Source: JBBWZH01 sp035544115 (GTDB lineage Bacteria > Actinomycetota > Actinomycetes > Mycobacteriales > CADCTP01). Taken from it: a stretch of DNA of 64,000 nt. Made by a program: the position numbers and the translations under genes. The DNA is taken from positions 3,100,001 through 3,164,000 of the forward strand of contig OY970235.1 in NCBI GenBank assembly GCA_963714145.1, in the 5' to 3' direction. The notes beneath the pieces are model-generated. The model was not told the DNA's origin. It saw only the letters and a list, made by a program, of their open reading frames with translations, and did not search any database. Numbering within the stretch: position 1 is the first letter of the stretch; every line of letters starts with the position of its first letter. Positions 59,852-64,000 of this stretch are shown one piece after another.

Positions 59852-60588
59852 AGGCCGGACTCCGGCGTGCGGACGAGGATGCGGCGGCAGTTCTCGCAGC
59901 GCAGGACCTCCTGCGGCGGGGCGGCGCGGGCGGCCCGCAGCTCGCTGCCGGCGAGCTCGAGCCGGCAACCCTCGCACCGGCGGTGCCGCAGCGCGGCGGC
60001 GCCGACCCCACCGGCACCGGCCCGCACCTTCTCGTACAGCGTGCGCAGGTCGTCTGGCAGGGTGACGGACAGCGCGTCGCGGGCGGCCCGGCGGGTGGCG
60101 GCCTCGGCGTCGATATCGGCCACCGCGGCGTCCCGGGCGCTGGCCGCGGCATCCCGCTCGGCGGCGAGCCGGGCGATGTCGGCCTGCACCGCGGCGAGCC
60201 GGCGGTCCGCCTCCTCCCGGCTCTCCATCAGCTCCAGCACCGAGTCCTCCAGCTCGGACTGCCGGCGGGCCAGCGACTGCACCTCGTGCTGCAGGCTCTC
60301 CAGCTCCTTCGCCGGCACCGACCCGGACTCCATCCGCTGCTGGTCGCGGGCCGCCCGCAGCCGGACCTGGTCGACGTCGCCCTCCAACCGGCGCTGCTCC
60401 CGGTCCAGGTCGCCGACCTCGGTCTCGGCCCGGATCCGGTCGGAGTCGAGCCGGGCCAGCTGGGTCTCCCGGTCGGCGATCACGGCCAGCTCGGGCAGTG
60501 TCTCCCGGCGGTGCTCGAGCTGGGCGAGTGTGGTGTCGGCGGCTTGCACGTCGATCAGGCGGAGCTGGGCGATGGGATCGGCATTCAC
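59848..60588 (-). CDS. coiled-coil protein with C-terminal C4 zinc ribbon
   Basis: A 246-residue protein. Residues 10-180 are a long charged coiled coil (ELESLQHEVQSLARRQSELED and similar); the C-terminus has two CxxC pairs (CEGC, CENC) forming a zinc ribbon. This is the actinobacterial family (Rv2229c-type) that precedes RNase H/phosphatase in an operon; function unknown. GTG 60588 is the start, with AAGGAG 14 nt upstream. The Nif3-like gene often found upstream in other genomes is absent; the 230 bp upstream hold no gene. Confidence 0.88.
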   Translation of the reverse strand: MNADPIAQLRLIDVQAADTTLAQLEHRRETLPELAVIADRETQLARLDSDRIRAETEVGDLDREQRRLEGDVDQVRLRAARDQQRMESGSVPAKELESLQHEVQSLARRQSELEDSVLELMESREEADRRLAAVQADIARLAAERDAAASARDAAVADIDAEAATRRAARDALSVTLPDDLRTLYEKVRAGAGGVGAAALRHRRCEGCRLELAGSELRAARAAPPQEVLRCENCRRILVRTPESGL

Positions 60589-60820
60589 GGTGCGGTCGAC
60601 GGCTCCTTCGCGAGCGGATCAGGCGCGACCCCGCCAGCCGGGATGGAGGCCGGCGACGGCGCCGCTGAAGCGGCCTTTGAGGGTAGCGGGCCGGCGCGCG
60701 GAGCGGGCCGGCCCCGGCCCGCCGGCACCCGGCCGGCGGCCCGGTCGGGCGACGCCGGCGCCGGCCCGGTGGCCCGCGGACGTGGGCCGGCGGATGCGGG
60801 CCCGGGGCTGCCGACCCGGG

Positions 60821-61897
60821 TCAGACCGAGGCGCCGGTGGTCTCGGCGGGCACGTCCGGCCGGCTCGCGGGCGGCTCGGCCGGGCCCGGGCCGTGCGGGC
60901 GCAGCGCCCGGAACACCACCCGGATCCGGGTCCGGCCGGCGTCCCAGTCGTGACCGGCGGAGACCCGGCCACCGTGCGCCTCCACCAGCCGGCGGGCCAG
61001 GTAGAGCGCCAGCGAGGCCGGCCGCCCGGTGCGCGCGCTCTCCCGGGAGCCGAACGGCTCGAACAGCCGACCCAGGTCGTCCTCGACCCGGCTGGCCGCG
61101 TACGAGACGTCGATGACGATCTCGCCCGGCTCCCGCCTGGCCCGGACCCGGACCCGGCGGTCCCGCCGCGCCTCGGCGCCGACGTGGTCGGCCAGCGCGC
61201 GGACCACCCGGTCCAGCGAGACGGTGTCGACGTAGCCGGCGAGCCCCGGCTCGACCTCCATCGTCACCGGCGGCCGGGACTGCTCCAGCACGAAGCCGGA
61301 CATCGCCGCGGTGACGTCGGCGATCGCGCCCGAGTCGGTCGCCGCGGTCGCGGACGCGGCCAGCAGCATGTCCTCCAGCAGCCGGCCGAGCCGGTCGGAG
61401 TGCTCGACGATGCCGGCCAGCAGCACGGCCCGGTCATCGGGGCCGATCTGGTCGGCGTGCGCCAGCAGCGTGGACGCGCTCCCCCGGATGGCGGTCAGCG
61501 GCGTCCGGAACTCGTGCGAGACGGACGCTATAACGTCCTCACGGATCTGGCCGGCCTCGCGCAGCCGGGCCAGCGCGCCCAGTTCGGCGTCGAACAGCTC
61601 CCGCCGGTACCGCTCCTGGTGCGCGTACGCACGCGCGGAGAAACGCCAGAAGGTGACCACCACGATCCCGGCGGCGAGCATGAACGCGGCGCCCAGGGCA
61701 AGGCCGGTGAGCAGGTTCGCGGCGGCCCGACCGACCACCGCGACCCCCACCGCGACCGCGACCAGGTAGCCGCCCAGGGCGGCCACCATGCCCGCCCGGG
61801 AGGCTTGGAAGTCCTGTAACGACCGCCGGTCCGGTGGCGCGCCCAGGCCGGCGCGAGGGTCTCGGGCCGGCCTGGGTCGACGCGCACCGAGGGCCAT
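60821..61897 (-). CDS. membrane sensor histidine kinase with degenerate ATP-binding domain
   Basis: About 358 residues. Two transmembrane helices (38-55, 62-83) with almost no external loop lead into a HisKA domain with SVSHEFRTPLTAIRGS (phospho-acceptor His128). The C-terminal HATPase domain is weak: the N-box Asn is replaced (RALADHVGAEAR), there is VEDDLGRLFEPFG, and the usual GLGL of the G2 box reads SLALYLARRLVEAHGG. It may sense the membrane state or an internal signal. ATG 61897 is the first plausible start. No response regulator gene is adjacent, so it is an orphan. Confidence 0.8.
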   Translation of the reverse strand: MALGARRPRPARDPRAGLGAPPDRRSLQDFQASRAGMVAALGGYLVAVAVGVAVVGRAAANLLTGLALGAAFMLAAGIVVVTFWRFSARAYAHQERYRRELFDAELGALARLREAGQIREDVIASVSHEFRTPLTAIRGSASTLLAHADQIGPDDRAVLLAGIVEHSDRLGRLLEDMLLAASATAATDSGAIADVTAAMSGFVLEQSRPPVTMEVEPGLAGYVDTVSLDRVVRALADHVGAEARRDRRVRVRARREPGEIVIDVSYAASRVEDDLGRLFEPFGSRESARTGRPASLALYLARRLVEAHGGRVSAGHDWDAGRTRIRVVFRALRPHGPGPAEPPASRPDVPAETTGASV

Positions 61898-62163
61898 GCG
61901 ACCAGGGTCGTGGTGCGGCCGGCCGCTGGTACATGGCCCGATCGGGCCATATACGCAGCGTGCCGATCCACTCGCTGACCAGCAAACGTCCAGACGGACG
62001 TCCACGATGTGGCAGGAGCGGGACGCCGGGTCGACAACCGCGGGCCGCGCTGGGCTGCGGATGGTCAATCTGGGCCACACCCGAACGGCGCATCGCCCCA
62101 CGTCCATCCGGGCTGCGGGCGACCCGGCGCGCATTCCCTCAGCGTTCCGTGTCAGGGTTCGGC

Positions 62164-62805
62164 ATGCGCAAGTACGTGATCATGGGGGTGCAGGGCAGCG
62201 GGAAGGGAACCCAGAGCCGCCTGCTATCCGAGCGGTACGACCTGGTGCACATCAGCGTAGGCGACATATTCCGGTGGAACATCGCCAATCACACCAAGCT
62301 GGGCGCCCAGGTGAAGCGGAGCGTGGCCGCCGGGCACCTGGTCGGTGACGAACTGGTCGGCGCGGTCGTCCGGGAGCGGCTGGACCGGCACGACTGGAAC
62401 TACGGGTTCCTCATCGACGGTTTCCCGCGCAACGGGCCGCAGGCGGAGTTCTTCCTGGAGAGTTACGACATCGACGGCGTGATCTACCTGGACCTGCCCG
62501 ATTCCGAGGTGCACCGCCGGGTGCTGGCCCGCCGGCTGTGCTCCCGCTGCGGCCTGGACTACAACCTGATCGCGCACCACCCGAAGAAGGAAGACACCTG
62601 CGACGTCTGTGGCGGTCGGCTGGTCAGCCGGGACGACGACACACCGCAGGCACTGGCGGTGCGGCAGCGCGAGTACCACGAGAAGACCCGGCCGGTCCTC
62701 GATATCTTCCGCCGCAAGGAGTACGTCGTAACCATCGACGCGACCCCACCCGCGGCCGATATTCACGCCGAGATACGGGCCAAGCTCGGCCTGCCCGAGG
62801 TCTGA
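62164..62805 (+). CDS. adenylate kinase family protein with zinc-finger LID
   Basis: A 213-residue nucleoside monophosphate kinase. The P-loop reads GVQGSGKGTQ rather than GPPGSGKGTQ; HISVGDIFRWNI binds NMP; GFLIDGFPRN and the LID segment with CSRCGLDYN and CDVCGGRLVSRDDDT carry a four-Cys zinc site. The house-keeping adk normally sits in the ribosomal-protein operon, so this is probably a paralogue with a different preferred nucleotide or condition. ATG 62164 is the family start; no clear ribosome site is seen. Confidence 0.87.
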   Translation: MRKYVIMGVQGSGKGTQSRLLSERYDLVHISVGDIFRWNIANHTKLGAQVKRSVAAGHLVGDELVGAVVRERLDRHDWNYGFLIDGFPRNGPQAEFFLESYDIDGVIYLDLPDSEVHRRVLARRLCSRCGLDYNLIAHHPKKEDTCDVCGGRLVSRDDDTPQALAVRQREYHEKTRPVLDIFRRKEYVVTIDATPPAADIHAEIRAKLGLPEV

Positions 62806-62925
62806 TCCGGCCTCGGGGTCTGATCCGGCACCGCATCGGTAGCTGCCGGGCGCGCCGACGTTGATACTGCCTGCTGGTGCCGTCACCGCCATGACGTCGC
62901 ATCCCGCCGGCCCGGGAGGTTGCTG

Positions 62926-64000
62926 ATGAGCCGCTCACCCATCGACCCGGTGGCTGCCGCCGCCGACCACCGGCCGCCGACCGGCGCCCGGCCCGAGCCG
63001 GGCCCGGCCGCCGGCTCCGCCGGGCCGGCACCCGGCGGATCGAACCCGAGCGGTCCCGCCGCCGGCCGGCTGGACGGGATCGGGCCTGGCCCGAGCACCA
63101 GCCCGGACGGGCGGCACAGCTCGCTGGCGCACCCGTCCGGGGCCGTCACCGACCCGTTCCCGCTGATCGCCGACTACGCGTTCCTCTCCGACTGCGAGGT
63201 GACCGCGCTGGTCGCGCCCAGCGGCGGGGTGGAATGGATGTGCCTGCCGCGGATGGACTCGCCGAGCGTGTTCGGCGCGCTGCTGGATCGCGGCGCCGGC
63301 TCCTTCCGGCTCGGCCCGGCCGACGTCACGGTGCCGGCCGCCCGCCGCTACCTGCCCGGCACGATGGTGGTCGAGACCAGCTGGAACGTCGGCGAGGGCT
63401 GGCTGATCGTCCGGGACGCGCTGCTGATGGGCCCGTGGCGGGACGAGGACCCGGCCACGTCGATCTACCGGCGGGCGCCCACCGACTACGCCGCCGCGCA
63501 CGTGCTGCTGCGCTACATCCGGTGCGTGAACGGCGTCGTGCAGATGCAGCTGGACTGCGAGCCCGGGTTCGGCTACGGCCACCGGCGCGGCACCTGGCGG
63601 CACACCGACCGCGGCCACCACGAGGCCATCGCCAGCGCCATCGAGCAGCCCGAGCTGCGGCTGACCACCGACATGCGACTCGGCTTCGAGGGCCCCCGCG
63701 CGGTCGCCCGGACGCTGTTGAAAGAGGGCGACGTCCGGTTCTGCGCGCTGTCCTGGAACGGTGGGCAGCCGCCGACCAGCGCCGAGGACGCCTACCAGCA
63801 GCTGGTCTGGACGGCACACCACTGGCAGCACTGGCTGGCCGGCGGCCGGATCCCGGACCACCGCTGGCGCCGGCACGTCTCCCGCTCCGCGCTCACCCTC
63901 AAGGGCCTGACCTACGCGCCGACCGGGGCGATCGCCGCCGCGGCCACCACGTCGCTGCCTGAGTCGCCCGGTGGCGAGCGGAACTGGGACTACCGGTACA
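62926..64000 (+). CDS. GH15 glucoamylase/trehalase-like enzyme (3' end beyond window)
   Basis: The first 358 residues of a glycoside hydrolase family 15 protein. A disordered Pro/Gly-rich N-terminus (1-75) precedes the domain start PFPLIADYAFLSDCEVTALVAPSGGVEWMCLPRMDSPSVFGALLD, the standard N-terminal beta-sandwich of this family. ERNWDYRY at the window edge is the usual entrance of the (alpha/alpha)6 catalytic barrel, whose catalytic Glu residues are not yet reached. Actinobacterial members include glucoamylases and trehalases. ATG 62926 has GGGAGG 8 nt upstream. Confidence 0.9.
   Translation, partial: MSRSPIDPVAAAADHRPPTGARPEPGPAAGSAGPAPGGSNPSGPAAGRLDGIGPGPSTSPDGRHSSLAHPSGAVTDPFPLIADYAFLSDCEVTALVAPSGGVEWMCLPRMDSPSVFGALLDRGAGSFRLGPADVTVPAARRYLPGTMVVETSWNVGEGWLIVRDALLMGPWRDEDPATSIYRRAPTDYAAAHVLLRYIRCVNGVVQMQLDCEPGFGYGHRRGTWRHTDRGHHEAIASAIEQPELRLTTDMRLGFEGPRAVARTLLKEGDVRFCALSWNGGQPPTSAEDAYQQLVWTAHHWQHWLAGGRIPDHRWRRHVSRSALTLKGLTYAPTGAIAAAATTSLPESPGGERNWDYRY

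Overview
The window is chromosomal DNA from a very GC-rich actinobacterium. The gene set (DUF3043, DUF4191, an RNase H/alpha-ribazole-phosphatase fusion, GlnA/GlnE/GlnA2, F420-linked enzymes, a CebR-type operator, a GlnR-type site, many leaderless TANNNT-start promoters) and the gene order resemble the glnA-glnE-lipA/lipB-sucB neighbourhood of Streptomyces and relatives. I cannot name a genus; a filamentous or spore-forming actinomycete (Micromonosporaceae or Frankia-like) is only a guess. No tRNA, rRNA, phage, IS element or CRISPR array was seen. The one structural RNA gene is rnpB.

Layout. 1-2.9 kb: end of nadA, a DUF3043 membrane protein, an aldo/keto reductase, a small conserved protein. 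2.9-10.7 kb: a cobalamin riboswitch followed by a same-strand run of two secreted surface proteins, EcfT, a fused EcfA-EcfA ATPase, an EcfS-like membrane protein and CobT. This reads as a B12-controlled corrinoid uptake and salvage locus, and the two surface proteins look like the two halves of a transcobalamin/intrinsic-factor-type binder. 10.7-26.3 kb: gcvT, a double-TrkA channel-like protein, pepA, lpdA, sucB, an SDR, a pseudokinase, a peptidase E-like protein, lipB, an F420 (LLM) oxidoreductase, lipA and DUF4191. Much of this serves lipoate-dependent metabolism: LipB/LipA make the cofactor, SucB and the glycine cleavage system use it, and Lpd reoxidises it. 26.5-44 kb: nitrogen block with glnA (GlnR-type site upstream), glnE, a glutamine amidotransferase and glnA2. 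Interleaved are CapA, a GH16 glucanase with a LacI/CebR-like regulator sharing matched operators, a secreted amidase carrying a 3' frameshift, and a GT39-like mannosyltransferase. 44-53 kb: L,D-transpeptidase, two alpha/beta-hydrolases plus an ATP-grasp-like protein in one operon, nadE, panB, a BtuF-like protein and an F420:NADP oxidoreductase. 53-64 kb: a histone H1-like protein, a GGDEF/EAL protein, rnpB, a TauE-type exporter, RNase H/phosphatase plus zinc-ribbon protein, a histidine kinase, an adenylate kinase paralogue and the start of a GH15 enzyme.

Two themes run across the window. First, many genes start 6-8 nt after a TANNNT -10 box, so leaderless translation seems common, and this pattern decides several start codons. 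Second, short in-frame or intergenic tandem repeats (15, 18 and 96 bp) are dense, both inside coding regions (EcfS tail, GlnE insert, H1-like protein) and between genes.
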